The translations under genes were made by a program, and so were the position numbers. The notes under the pieces are model-generated. The model did not search any database and was not told where the DNA came from. It saw nothing but the letters and a program-made list of their open reading frames with translations. DNA of 22,568 nucleotides from Firmicutes bacterium UBA1764 (GTDB taxonomy: Bacteria > Bacillota > Clostridia > Peptostreptococcales > Anaerovoracaceae), in NCBI GenBank assembly GCA_002315535.1, contig DCHA01000056.1, forward strand, positions 1 to 22,568. Direction: 5' to 3'. Below are positions 15,641-22,568 of this stretch, one piece after another (position 1 is the stretch's first letter; every line of letters starts with the position of its first letter).

Positions 15641-17107
15641 ATGGATAAGATAATGATTATTATTGCAATCTTCCTGCCTATGATTCTGGGAATGCTTCTA
15701 ATGCTGACAAGCTTTGAAAAGAAGCAAAGAGAAATCTACTGCCTTGCTGTTGTGCTTGTTACATCGGCCATTGCGATTTTCCTTATTTGCAATGGAAACA
15801 GCGACACAGTCAGCATTTTCAATTTGACATCAAAGATTTCCATCGCATTCAGAGTCGATGGAATCTCAAGAATATTCGCACTGCTTCTTGCATGTCTTTG
15901 GCCAATTGCAACTCTTTGGTCATATGAGTACATGTACCACGAAAAGCGTGAGAATACTTTCTTTGCATTTTATACAGCCTGCTACGGAATCACTCTTGGA
16001 ATTTGCTTCTCCGCAAATCTTATTACGATGTATCTGTTCTACGAGCTTTTAACTCTTATCACTGTGCCTCTTATCATGCACAGCAGAAACGAGTTCTCAA
16101 AGCCCGCCGGTATCAAATACATTGCATATTCTATTGCCGGAGCGACAGCCGCATTTGCGGGCATTATGCTTGTGTACAAGCTGAGCGGAAGCTTCACTTA
16201 TGTTGAGGGTGGACTCTTCCAAAATCTTGACATGAAGGATCCTCTTGTATACATTGCCTTCCTTCTCATGTTCTTTGGCTTTGGTGTTAAGGCGGCGGTA
16301 TTCCCGCTTTATGAATGGCTACCTGCAGTGGGCGTTGCCCCGACTCCTGTTACCGCACTTCTTCATGCGGTTGCCGTAGTTAAGTCAGGTTGCTTTGCAA
16401 TTATCAGAATTACATATTACGTTTTTGGCGCTGCGCTTCTTAAGGGAAGCTGGGCACAAAATGTTGCGCTTATTTTCACAGCTATTACGATTGCCTTTGG
16501 CTCAATCTGGGCTTACAGAGAAACACACTTCAAGAGAAGACTTGCGATGTCTACGGTGTCAAATCTTTCATACATTCTCTTCGGAGCAATGCTTATGACA
16601 GAGGCCGGACTTCTCGGCGCACTTCTTCACATGCTATTCCACGGGGTAATGAAGATCTGTTTGTTCTTTACTGCAGGAACCTGCCATGTTCAGGCACATG
16701 CAGATTACGTTACTGATTTAAAGGGCTACGGACGCAAGATGCCTGTTACCTTTGCGGCATTTACAATTGCCTCGATCGCGCTTGTCGGAGTTCCGCCTCT
16801 TTGCGGTTTCTTCAGCAAGTATCAGCTTGGACTTGCTGCAGTTGAGCTTGGAACTGCGCCGGCAATTATAGGTATGATTGCTCTGGTGATTTCTGCAATA
16901 TTTACAGCAGTTTATTTGCTGACAGTTGTGGTAAGGGCTTATTATCCTGAAAGAGATTTCGATTGGGATAGTATTAAGAACGTAAAGGATCCCGGCTGGA
17001 GAATGAAACTGCCGTTCATAATACTTGCGGTTTTATGCATAGTTCTTGGATTCCTTACAGGACCTATTTCTGAATTGATTATTAATTGTATAGGAGGTTT
17101 ATGCTAA
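15641..17107 (+). CDS. third NuoL/M/N-like antiporter subunit with variant WLP motif
   Basis: This encodes 488 residues with about 14 helices, including the N-terminal pair. ATG 15641 follows the previous TAG with no gap; the ribosome site is weak (GCGGGG about nine bases away), so translational coupling is likely. E135 (FYELLTLITVPL), K217 (FGVKAAVF) and K248 (AVAVVKSG) are kept, and HGVMK stands in the TM9-10 region. The normally invariant PLHxWLPxAH is PLYEWLPAVGVAP here (about 222-234), one residue shorter and without its histidines. FKRRLAMSTVSNLSYILFG and IALVGVPPLCGFFSKYQ match the family. It may have a specialised ion path, or the variant may be subfamily-typical. Confidence 0.9.
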   Translation: MDKIMIIIAIFLPMILGMLLMLTSFEKKQREIYCLAVVLVTSAIAIFLICNGNSDTVSIFNLTSKISIAFRVDGISRIFALLLACLWPIATLWSYEYMYHEKRENTFFAFYTACYGITLGICFSANLITMYLFYELLTLITVPLIMHSRNEFSKPAGIKYIAYSIAGATAAFAGIMLVYKLSGSFTYVEGGLFQNLDMKDPLVYIAFLLMFFGFGVKAAVFPLYEWLPAVGVAPTPVTALLHAVAVVKSGCFAIIRITYYVFGAALLKGSWAQNVALIFTAITIAFGSIWAYRETHFKRRLAMSTVSNLSYILFGAMLMTEAGLLGALLHMLFHGVMKICLFFTAGTCHVQAHADYVTDLKGYGRKMPVTFAAFTIASIALVGVPPLCGFFSKYQLGLAAVELGTAPAIIGMIALVISAIFTAVYLLTVVVRAYYPERDFDWDSIKNVKDPGWRMKLPFIILAVLCIVLGFLTGPISELIINCIGGLC

Positions 17108-18945
17108 TGAATATTTGCGGTGTAACCCTCGGATTTAATTTCTCAGGCTTCCAGCTTATTTATGTATGCGTTGCCTGCTTCATGTGGATTTGTTCACTCC
17201 TGTTCAGCCTGGAGTACATGAAGCATTATGAGAATAAAAAGCGTTATTATATCTTCATGATTGCAACCTGGTTTGCAACCGTTGGAGTTCTTGCGAGCAC
17301 GAATTTCCTGACGACATTTATTTTCTTCGAGATAATGTCGTTCACATCATATCTGCTCGTAATTCATGAGGAGACCCCGGGTCCGATGAGAGCAGGTGAA
17401 ACCTATCTTGCAGTAGCTGTTATCGGCGGCATGGTAATGCTCATGGGGCTTTTCCTGCTGTACGATGCTCTCGGCACACTCAGCTTTGACGGCCTTGACG
17501 CGGTAGCAAAGTTCGCACTTGAAAGCGGTCAGACTACAGAAGGCCGTCTCTTTGCCGCAGGTCTTTGCATACTCTTTGGCTTTGGTGCGAAAGCCGGCAT
17601 GGTGCCTCTTCATATTTGGCTTCCAAAGGCTCATCCGATTGCGCCTGCTCCGGCAAGTGCTCTGCTTTCAGGTATTCTTACCAAGGCGGGAATCTTTGGT
17701 GCAATTGTAATATCAGTAAACCTCTTCTTTGAGAATGTTACCTGGGGTGTAATGATGGCTACCATAGGAATAGTAACTATGTTCCTTGGTGCTCTGCTTG
17801 GTGTGTTTAGTGTCAATCTCAAGAGAACACTTGCATGCTCATCAGTATCTCAGATTGGATTTATCACTCTTGGCATAGGAATGATTTGTCTGCTCGGGCC
17901 GGAGAACGCTCTGGCAAGCAGAGGAACCTTCCTTCACATGCTGAATCATTCAATGATTAAGCTTTTGCTGTTTAGCGCCGCAGGCGTTGTATACATGAAT
18001 CTGCATCATCTTGAGCTTAACGACATTCGCGGATATGGCAGAAAGAAGCCGCTTCTGCTTGTGCTCTTTGCAATAGGCGCCGCAAGCATTTCCGGAGTCC
18101 CGGGAACATCAGGCTATATTTCAAAGACTCTGCTTCATGAATCCATCGTTGAGTTTATTGAGCACGCAGAGCATATCGGACTCGAAAAGCTCGCAGGACT
18201 TTTCCATGTTTACGAAATAGTGTTCCTTATCACAGGTGGCATGACGCTTTGCTATATGCTGAAGCTCTTTATTTGCTTGTTTATCGGCAAGAATGCAAAC
18301 CCTGCGCTGCAGGCTAAATACGATGAAAAGACAAAGTATATGAGCGTGTTGTCGTCTGCTTGTCTTATTGCTCCGGCCGCTTTGTTAACTGTAATGGGAA
18401 TCACGGCATACAGAACAATGAATTTGATGGCTGAGATTGCGAGGTTCTTCTTGCACGGATATGCCGCTGAGCATGAGGTGCATTACTTCGTTTGGACATG
18501 TATCAAGGGATCATGCATATCAGTTACAGTTGGACTTGTTTTGTACTTCCTTGTTGTTGATAAGCTTCTTATCAAGAAAAAGAAGAATGGAGATCTTGTT
18601 TGCGCAGAATATGTTGACGCATGGCCAAAGAAGCTTGATCTTGAGGAGCTCGTTTACAGACCTCTCATTAAGCTTTTACTCAGCCCCGGAATCTTTAAAT
18701 ATATAGATGCACTTCCTGACAAGACCGCTGAGTTCTTCAGTCAGGTGGCATTTAAACAGTGGAACAAGGAAAGCAAGAGATTCAGTTTCAAATCTTGGTA
18801 TCATGAAAGCTCCGGCGGTAAAGCCCTTAAGAGCTTCCACGAGGCGTATCTCAGTGCAAGAGATTCGATGTCATTCGGTCTGCTGCTTGCCGCAGGTGGC
18901 CTTGCAATTTTCCTAATTTACATGTTAATTAACTGGGTAGCGTAG
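17107..18945 (+). CDS. fourth NuoL-like antiporter subunit with long C-terminal extension
   Basis: This encodes 612 residues. ATG 17107 is nine bases after AGGAGG (17092-17097) and shares one base with the preceding stop (TAATG); ATG 17101 would be only three bases away. Like the second subunit it lacks the first two helices of the family. E75 (FFEIMSFTSYLLV), K162 (FGAKAGMVPLHIWLPKAH), K193 (SGILTKAG) and the NHSMIK segment are conserved. After the common core, residues about 465-612 form an extension: a membrane helix, a charged stretch (DKLLIKKKKNGD), a long amphipathic region, and a final membrane helix. The layout recalls the lateral-helix plus terminal-helix arrangement of NuoL-type subunits, and could brace the neighbouring subunits. 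This last point is inference. Confidence 0.9.
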   Translation: MNICGVTLGFNFSGFQLIYVCVACFMWICSLLFSLEYMKHYENKKRYYIFMIATWFATVGVLASTNFLTTFIFFEIMSFTSYLLVIHEETPGPMRAGETYLAVAVIGGMVMLMGLFLLYDALGTLSFDGLDAVAKFALESGQTTEGRLFAAGLCILFGFGAKAGMVPLHIWLPKAHPIAPAPASALLSGILTKAGIFGAIVISVNLFFENVTWGVMMATIGIVTMFLGALLGVFSVNLKRTLACSSVSQIGFITLGIGMICLLGPENALASRGTFLHMLNHSMIKLLLFSAAGVVYMNLHHLELNDIRGYGRKKPLLLVLFAIGAASISGVPGTSGYISKTLLHESIVEFIEHAEHIGLEKLAGLFHVYEIVFLITGGMTLCYMLKLFICLFIGKNANPALQAKYDEKTKYMSVLSSACLIAPAALLTVMGITAYRTMNLMAEIARFFLHGYAAEHEVHYFVWTCIKGSCISVTVGLVLYFLVVDKLLIKKKKNGDLVCAEYVDAWPKKLDLEELVYRPLIKLLLSPGIFKYIDALPDKTAEFFSQVAFKQWNKESKRFSFKSWYHESSGGKALKSFHEAYLSARDSMSFGLLLAAGGLAIFLIYMLINWVA

Positions 18946-18957
18946 AAGGTATTTGTT

Positions 18958-19653
18958 TTGGATATTTTTATTGGCACATTAGCCAATGCGGGTCTTGTCG
19001 TTGCAGGTTCGCTTATAGGTTTAATATTTAAAAAGGTGGACAGCCTAAAGAGGATAGGTGAGAGAACCTTCCAAGCTTTTGGTATTTTTGTTGCTGTCAT
19101 GGGAATACAGGCAATTGATTTATCACATCCGCTTTATTATCTGATTTGTCTGATTGTTGGTATTGCTATTGGCGAGAGCCTCGATATTGATAAACAATTC
19201 AAGCGCTTCGGGGATTGGATTCAGCATAAATTCACAAAGGGAACAAGCCAGAACTTTGCGCAGGGCTTCGTAGAGGCCAGCCTGTTGTTTTGCATTGGTT
19301 CGATGACCTTCCTTGGGGCCCTTCAGTCGGGCATTGAGCATCAACACTCGATTTACCTGACAAAGGGAATCCTTGACGGAATTGCATCTATTTCACTTGC
19401 TATGGTTTGCGGACTGTCGGTATCCTTCTCAGCTGTATCGATTATTATATACCAGGGATTTCTTACCCTGTTTGCAAGCTTCCTTGCTCCGGTATTAACA
19501 GAGGAAACAATCGCAATGTGCGTTTCAGTCGGAAGCCTGAGTCTGGTTATGATAGGCCTTAATATTATCAAGCTGACGAAATTTAAAGTAGCTAACTTGC
19601 TCCCTGCTATGTTCATCCCGATGATTTGGCAGGCTATACAAGTTTTATTCTAG
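18958..19653 (+). CDS. DUF554-family membrane protein
   Basis: This encodes 231 residues with about six to seven membrane helices. The opening GTLANAGLVVAGSLIGLIFK, the motif GESLDIDK, the phrase FVEASLLFCIGSMTFLGALQ SGIE (split), and YLTKGILDGIASI are typical of DUF554 (Bacillus YdfK relatives), a family of possible transporters of unknown substrate. TTG 18958 is the start: the first conserved residues follow at once, and GAAGGT lies eight bases upstream, with no ATG available. It begins 12 bases after the last antiporter gene with no terminator between, so it is probably transcribed with that operon. A functional link is not shown by sequence. Confidence 0.88.
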   Translation: MDIFIGTLANAGLVVAGSLIGLIFKKVDSLKRIGERTFQAFGIFVAVMGIQAIDLSHPLYYLICLIVGIAIGESLDIDKQFKRFGDWIQHKFTKGTSQNFAQGFVEASLLFCIGSMTFLGALQSGIEHQHSIYLTKGILDGIASISLAMVCGLSVSFSAVSIIIYQGFLTLFASFLAPVLTEETIAMCVSVGSLSLVMIGLNIIKLTKFKVANLLPAMFIPMIWQAIQVLF

Positions 19654-19666
19654 TTTTAACTTACTG

Positions 19667-19675
19667 TGGTATAAT
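19667..19675 (+). promoter_or_regulatory. extended -10 promoter for murJ, very close to the start codon
   Basis: TGGTATAAT at 19667-19675 is an extended -10 (TGn plus perfect TATAAT). The -35 region is poor (ATTCTA at the right distance). Expected initiation near 19682 is about two bases before ATG 19684, and no ribosome-binding sequence is present, so the transcript would be leaderless or nearly so. Confidence 0.6.
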
Positions 19676-19683
19676 AACTTTCT

Positions 19684-21210
19684 ATGAGCGAAAGAAAACT
19701 TACAAGTGTACAAATCGCAATATTGGTAGCTATCGCAACCGTTGGATCTAATGTCCTCGGCTTTATCAGGGAACTGATAATGGCGAACTACTTTGGCGCG
19801 GGAATGGTTACAGATGCTTATGTAATGGGCACCTCTATTCCGACTACACTTCTTGCCGCAGTTTTCACTGCAGTAGGAACCGCGTTTATGCCTGTGCTTG
19901 CAAGTAAATTTGAAACTGAGGGACTTCAATCCGCAAATAAATTTACAAGCGATATCATGACGTTGATGACTATTGTTGTTGCCGTAGTATATGCTATCGC
20001 GTTAATAATACCGAATACTATTGTCGGACTTTTCGCTCCGGGCTATGAAGGCGAAAAGATGGAGCTTACCGCATACTACATGCGATTTGCTTTCATTACG
20101 CTATTCTGGATAACAGGAATGACTTTCCTTGATGCCTATTTGAAATACAGAGGAATCTTTGTTTCTGAAAAGATTATTGACATCGGACAGAATGTATTTA
20201 TCATTATCTTTTTCTGGATTGCCGCACACGGGGATTATCACCTGATGGTATTCGGAATGGTATTTGGCTATGCGTTTACCTTCCTTGGAAGGCTGGTAAT
20301 CAGTTTAAGGAACGGATATAAATTTACCTTTGGATTTTCTCTGAGGGGTCCGATAAAAGAGGTTCTTGCACTTGCGGTGCCCGTGTTTATCGGCAGCAGC
20401 TTCGGCGAGCTTAATACCTTTATAGATAAGATGCTTGGTTCCTCACTGGCAGAGGGCAGCGTTACAGCGCTTAATTACAGTGGCAGAATCGTAACCTTAT
20501 TGTTTACTTTTACGGTAACGATTTTCTCAACCATCATTTATCCAAAGCTGAATCAGGCTTTTGCAAAGGGCGAAAACGACAGAATCAGTGATTTAACCGA
20601 AAGAGGCGTAAACCTTCTTTCAGTATTAACAATACCGTTTACACTTGGGGCCGCTTTATATGCGACACCACTGATACAGGTAATATATGAACGTGGTGCA
20701 TTTTCCGGAGCCGCAACCAATCTGGTTGCAATCAGCTTCTTCTACTACGTTTTGAGAACTCCGTTTTATGCAATTTCGTCGCTGCTTAACAATGCGTTTT
20801 ATGCTATGCATGAGACCACTGCCGGAGTCATTTGCTCGATAGTATCTGTATTAGTTAATATTGGTTTAAACTTTGCACTTGTCGGACCTCTTGGAATCGC
20901 AGGACTTGCAATTGCGACATCCGTTGCCGAAGTTGTGGGGATGCTGATCAGATGGATTTTATTCAGAAAGAAGCATCCGGAAATCAGTGTTTTAAGATCA
21001 AAACGCAAGCTTGCAAAGATAATTATATTCAGTATAATAGCTGTGGGCTTAAGTTACGTGGTATATACTCTGCTTGCAGGATTATCAAGCCTGATTATCA
21101 GACTTGGTCTTTCCGTTTGCTCTGCAATGCTCGCTTACTTACTCATGCTTTATCTTGCGAAATTCGAGGAATTGAGCATTATTAAAGACATATTTAGCAG
21201 GGGAAAATAG
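19684..21210 (+). CDS. murJ: MurJ-like lipid II flippase (MviN/MVF family)
   Basis: This encodes 508 residues with about 14 membrane helices. The start region GSNVLGFIRELIMANYFGAG followed by TDAYVMG is the MurJ/MviN signature, and LFAPGY, PKLNQAFA and YERGAF further on are also typical. MurJ flips lipid II across the membrane for peptidoglycan synthesis. The charged residues lining the cavity at the N-terminal side (R in GFIREL, E after it) are present. The LCP gene follows after eight bases, placing both in envelope assembly. ATG 19684 has no Shine-Dalgarno; the frame upstream offers no better start and an extended -10 element lies just before. A related polysaccharide flippase role cannot be fully excluded. 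Confidence 0.9.
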   Translation: MSERKLTSVQIAILVAIATVGSNVLGFIRELIMANYFGAGMVTDAYVMGTSIPTTLLAAVFTAVGTAFMPVLASKFETEGLQSANKFTSDIMTLMTIVVAVVYAIALIIPNTIVGLFAPGYEGEKMELTAYYMRFAFITLFWITGMTFLDAYLKYRGIFVSEKIIDIGQNVFIIIFFWIAAHGDYHLMVFGMVFGYAFTFLGRLVISLRNGYKFTFGFSLRGPIKEVLALAVPVFIGSSFGELNTFIDKMLGSSLAEGSVTALNYSGRIVTLLFTFTVTIFSTIIYPKLNQAFAKGENDRISDLTERGVNLLSVLTIPFTLGAALYATPLIQVIYERGAFSGAATNLVAISFFYYVLRTPFYAISSLLNNAFYAMHETTAGVICSIVSVLVNIGLNFALVGPLGIAGLAIATSVAEVVGMLIRWILFRKKHPEISVLRSKRKLAKIIIFSIIAVGLSYVVYTLLAGLSSLIIRLGLSVCSAMLAYLLMLYLAKFEELSIIKDIFSRGK

Positions 21211-21218
21211 AGAATAAA

Positions 21219-22307
21219 ATGTCAGAAAAGAAAAAAGCAAAATTCATTATACAGAGAAAAACATTAATTAATTTCTGCTGCGTATTCGTAGCGGCAACTT
21301 TAATATTCACAGGGGTTCGTATTTGGGGTTACAACTTCTTTAACTCTAACGTTTTTAACGGATCGACAACCAAGGTCGATGATGAGGGTAATGTTATAGA
21401 GGAAGAAAATTTAGCAGTCAGCCTGTTAAAGGATATGACTCCGATTGCTCTTGATGAGGGCTCATCCTTTTATGAAAAATTCCAGAGCCAAAAGAGAGTA
21501 AATGTACTCTGCCTTGGCGTTAATGATAACATGACAGATACCATTATGCTGGCATCATATGATATGGAAAATCAAAGAGTTGATATTATTTCAATTCCGA
21601 GAGATACCTATTATTATCGTGGTGCGGGTTTTAATTCCTATGCACATCACAAAATTAACGCAATTTATTCTGCTCAAGGTGTTGTTAAGCTTGCCGAGGT
21701 TGTATCTGAAATACTGTATGGCATGCCCATTCACTATTATGCAATCGCAGAGTATTCAGATGTAAAGGCAATTATGGGGGTTATCGGCGGCGTTGAAATG
21801 GAGATCCCATTCCACATGAAGTACGATGATCCTACATCAAAGCCACCTCTTCACATTGATATCCCTGAAGGAACACAAATCATTGACTCAAGCAATGTTA
21901 TGGAATTCCTCAGATTCAGAAAAGGAAACTATGGCTACTCTGGCTACCCGGGCGGAGATATTCAAAGACAGGAAACACAGCAGGCCTTTGTAAAGAAGGT
22001 TATGAAGGAATGTCTTAAGGCTGGCAATTTGACGGCTGTTGCAAAGGTTGTTCTCGAAAATGTTGAATCAGACCTTACCTACGGAATGGCCGCAAAACTT
22101 GCCCTTAACGCAATGAAGGGCCTTAGCGCTGATAATATTCACAGCTACACACTTCCGGGCTATGCTGATATGATTCAGGAGCTCAGCTTCTGGGTTCCAT
22201 ACGAATCACAGATTCAGGACATGCTTAATGAAGTATACGCAGAGCCTGTCGTAGAAACGACAACTGATGCTGCGATTACTACATCCGAAGCTGCTGTAAA
22301 GCAATAA
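21219..22307 (+). CDS. LytR-CpsA-Psr (LCP) family cell-wall glycopolymer transferase
   Basis: This encodes 362 residues. A basic N-terminus and one membrane helix (about 17-31) anchor it facing outward. The LCP domain starts near residue 92 with RVNVLCLG, then D107 in TDTIMLASYD, and IPRDTYY with R128 and D129. The later RFRKGNYGYSGYPGGDIQRQ holds the arginines R232, R234 and R250 that bind the lipid pyrophosphate head group. LCP proteins transfer undecaprenyl-linked polymers such as teichoic acids to peptidoglycan. A Thr/Ala-rich tail follows. The ribosome site is weak (GAGA), and the gene is eight bases after murJ, so co-translation is likely. Its terminator follows within 10 bases of the stop. 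Confidence 0.93.
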   Translation: MSEKKKAKFIIQRKTLINFCCVFVAATLIFTGVRIWGYNFFNSNVFNGSTTKVDDEGNVIEEENLAVSLLKDMTPIALDEGSSFYEKFQSQKRVNVLCLGVNDNMTDTIMLASYDMENQRVDIISIPRDTYYYRGAGFNSYAHHKINAIYSAQGVVKLAEVVSEILYGMPIHYYAIAEYSDVKAIMGVIGGVEMEIPFHMKYDDPTSKPPLHIDIPEGTQIIDSSNVMEFLRFRKGNYGYSGYPGGDIQRQETQQAFVKKVMKECLKAGNLTAVAKVVLENVESDLTYGMAAKLALNAMKGLSADNIHSYTLPGYADMIQELSFWVPYESQIQDMLNEVYAEPVVETTTDAAITTSEAAVKQ

Positions 22308-22318
22308 ACAATATTCAA

Positions 22319-22356
22319 AAATCCCCCAAGTATTTTATTTTGGGGGATTTGTTGTA
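22319..22356 (+). terminator. rho-independent terminator after the LCP gene
   Basis: An 11-bp stem (AAATCCCCCAA at 22319-22329 with its complement at 22340-22350) has a 10-base loop, with the U-rich tail partly inside the stem (ATTTGTTGT). It closes the murJ-LCP unit. Confidence 0.85.
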
Positions 22357-22440
22357 TCTGTCTGACTTAAAACAAGGCATCACTTAATCTTAATTACGTG
22401 GAAGGGTAGCTATGAAGAAAACGATAAAACAAATATTACT

Positions 22441-22563
22441 ATGATGGCATCCATCATTCATCATGTGATTTTTTATCGTTGCCCTCATTGCGGCAAATTT
22501 CTTGATAGAAGTACGGGGGAGTTTTGCCCAGGCTGTGGGAAGAAAATGAATGAGTCGGAGTAA
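22441..22563 (+). CDS. small zinc-ribbon protein or gene remnant
   Basis: This encodes 40 residues from ATG 22441 (ATG 22444 is also possible). The part CPHCGKFLDRSTGEFCPGCG (following FYR) is a clear four-cysteine zinc ribbon (CPHC-x10-CPGC). No ribosome site precedes ATG 22441. GAAGGG (22401-22406) instead precedes ATG 22412, which opens a ten-residue peptide in another frame ending at TGA 22442-22444, overlapping this start. The frame stays open upstream to 22366 without a usable start codon. It could be a coupled small gene, or the tail of a gene whose front is lost or frameshifted. Confidence 0.45.
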   Translation: MMASIIHHVIFYRCPHCGKFLDRSTGEFCPGCGKKMNESE

Positions 22564-22568
22564 GAAAT

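Noticed and set aside
10325..18945. Energy-converting membrane hydrogenase or formate hydrogenlyase operon
   Set aside because: The antiporter half resembles Mbh/Hyf systems, but no NuoB-, NuoC-, NuoD-, NuoH- or NuoI-like gene occurs. The flanks are a polymerase and a DUF554 gene.

Overview
The window looks like a chromosomal piece of a Bacillota (Clostridia-like) genome of moderate to low G+C. This is inferred from the gene types: an ECF sigma/zf-HC2 anti-sigma pair, a Firmicutes-type Y-family polymerase followed by its usual small partner gene, a MurJ-like flippase next to an LCP protein, strong AGGAGG ribosome sites, and a hybrid Mrp/Mbh-type antiporter operon. No rRNA, tRNA, CRISPR, IS element or phage module was seen.

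Layout. 1-345: the 3' end of a gene with a GyrI-like effector-binding domain, a short broken ORF, and a strong terminator. 431-1942: an ECF-type sigma gene split by an in-frame TAA, overlapping an intact membrane anti-sigma factor, then a terminator shared with the opposing gene. 1951-5622 (minus): a very large soluble coiled-coil protein of no recognised family. 5764-6666 (minus): an EamA/DMT transporter. 6761-8527 (plus): a SUV3-like superfamily 2 helicase whose terminator lies inside the opposing small gene. 8524-10253 (minus): a Y-family translesion polymerase and its small partner.

10325-18945 (plus): a tightly packed operon for a cation/proton antiporter. The order is MrpE, MrpF, MrpG, an MbhD-like DUF4040 protein, an MbhE-MrpB fusion, MrpC, then four successive proton-pumping-type (NuoL/M/N-like) subunits. 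There is no full-length MrpA and no hydrogenase or quinone-reactive module, so the products most likely form a stand-alone membrane antiporter with an expanded set of ion-translocating subunits. A DUF554 membrane protein follows 12 bases later, probably on the same transcript.

19684-22307 (plus): a MurJ-like lipid II flippase with an extended -10 promoter so close to its ATG that the message may be leaderless, then an LCP-family glycopolymer transferase and a terminator. The window ends with a small zinc-ribbon ORF.

The observations most worth a second look are the four-subunit antiporter operon, the giant coiled-coil protein, the interrupted sigma gene, the terminator embedded in an opposing coding sequence, and the likely leaderless murJ transcript.
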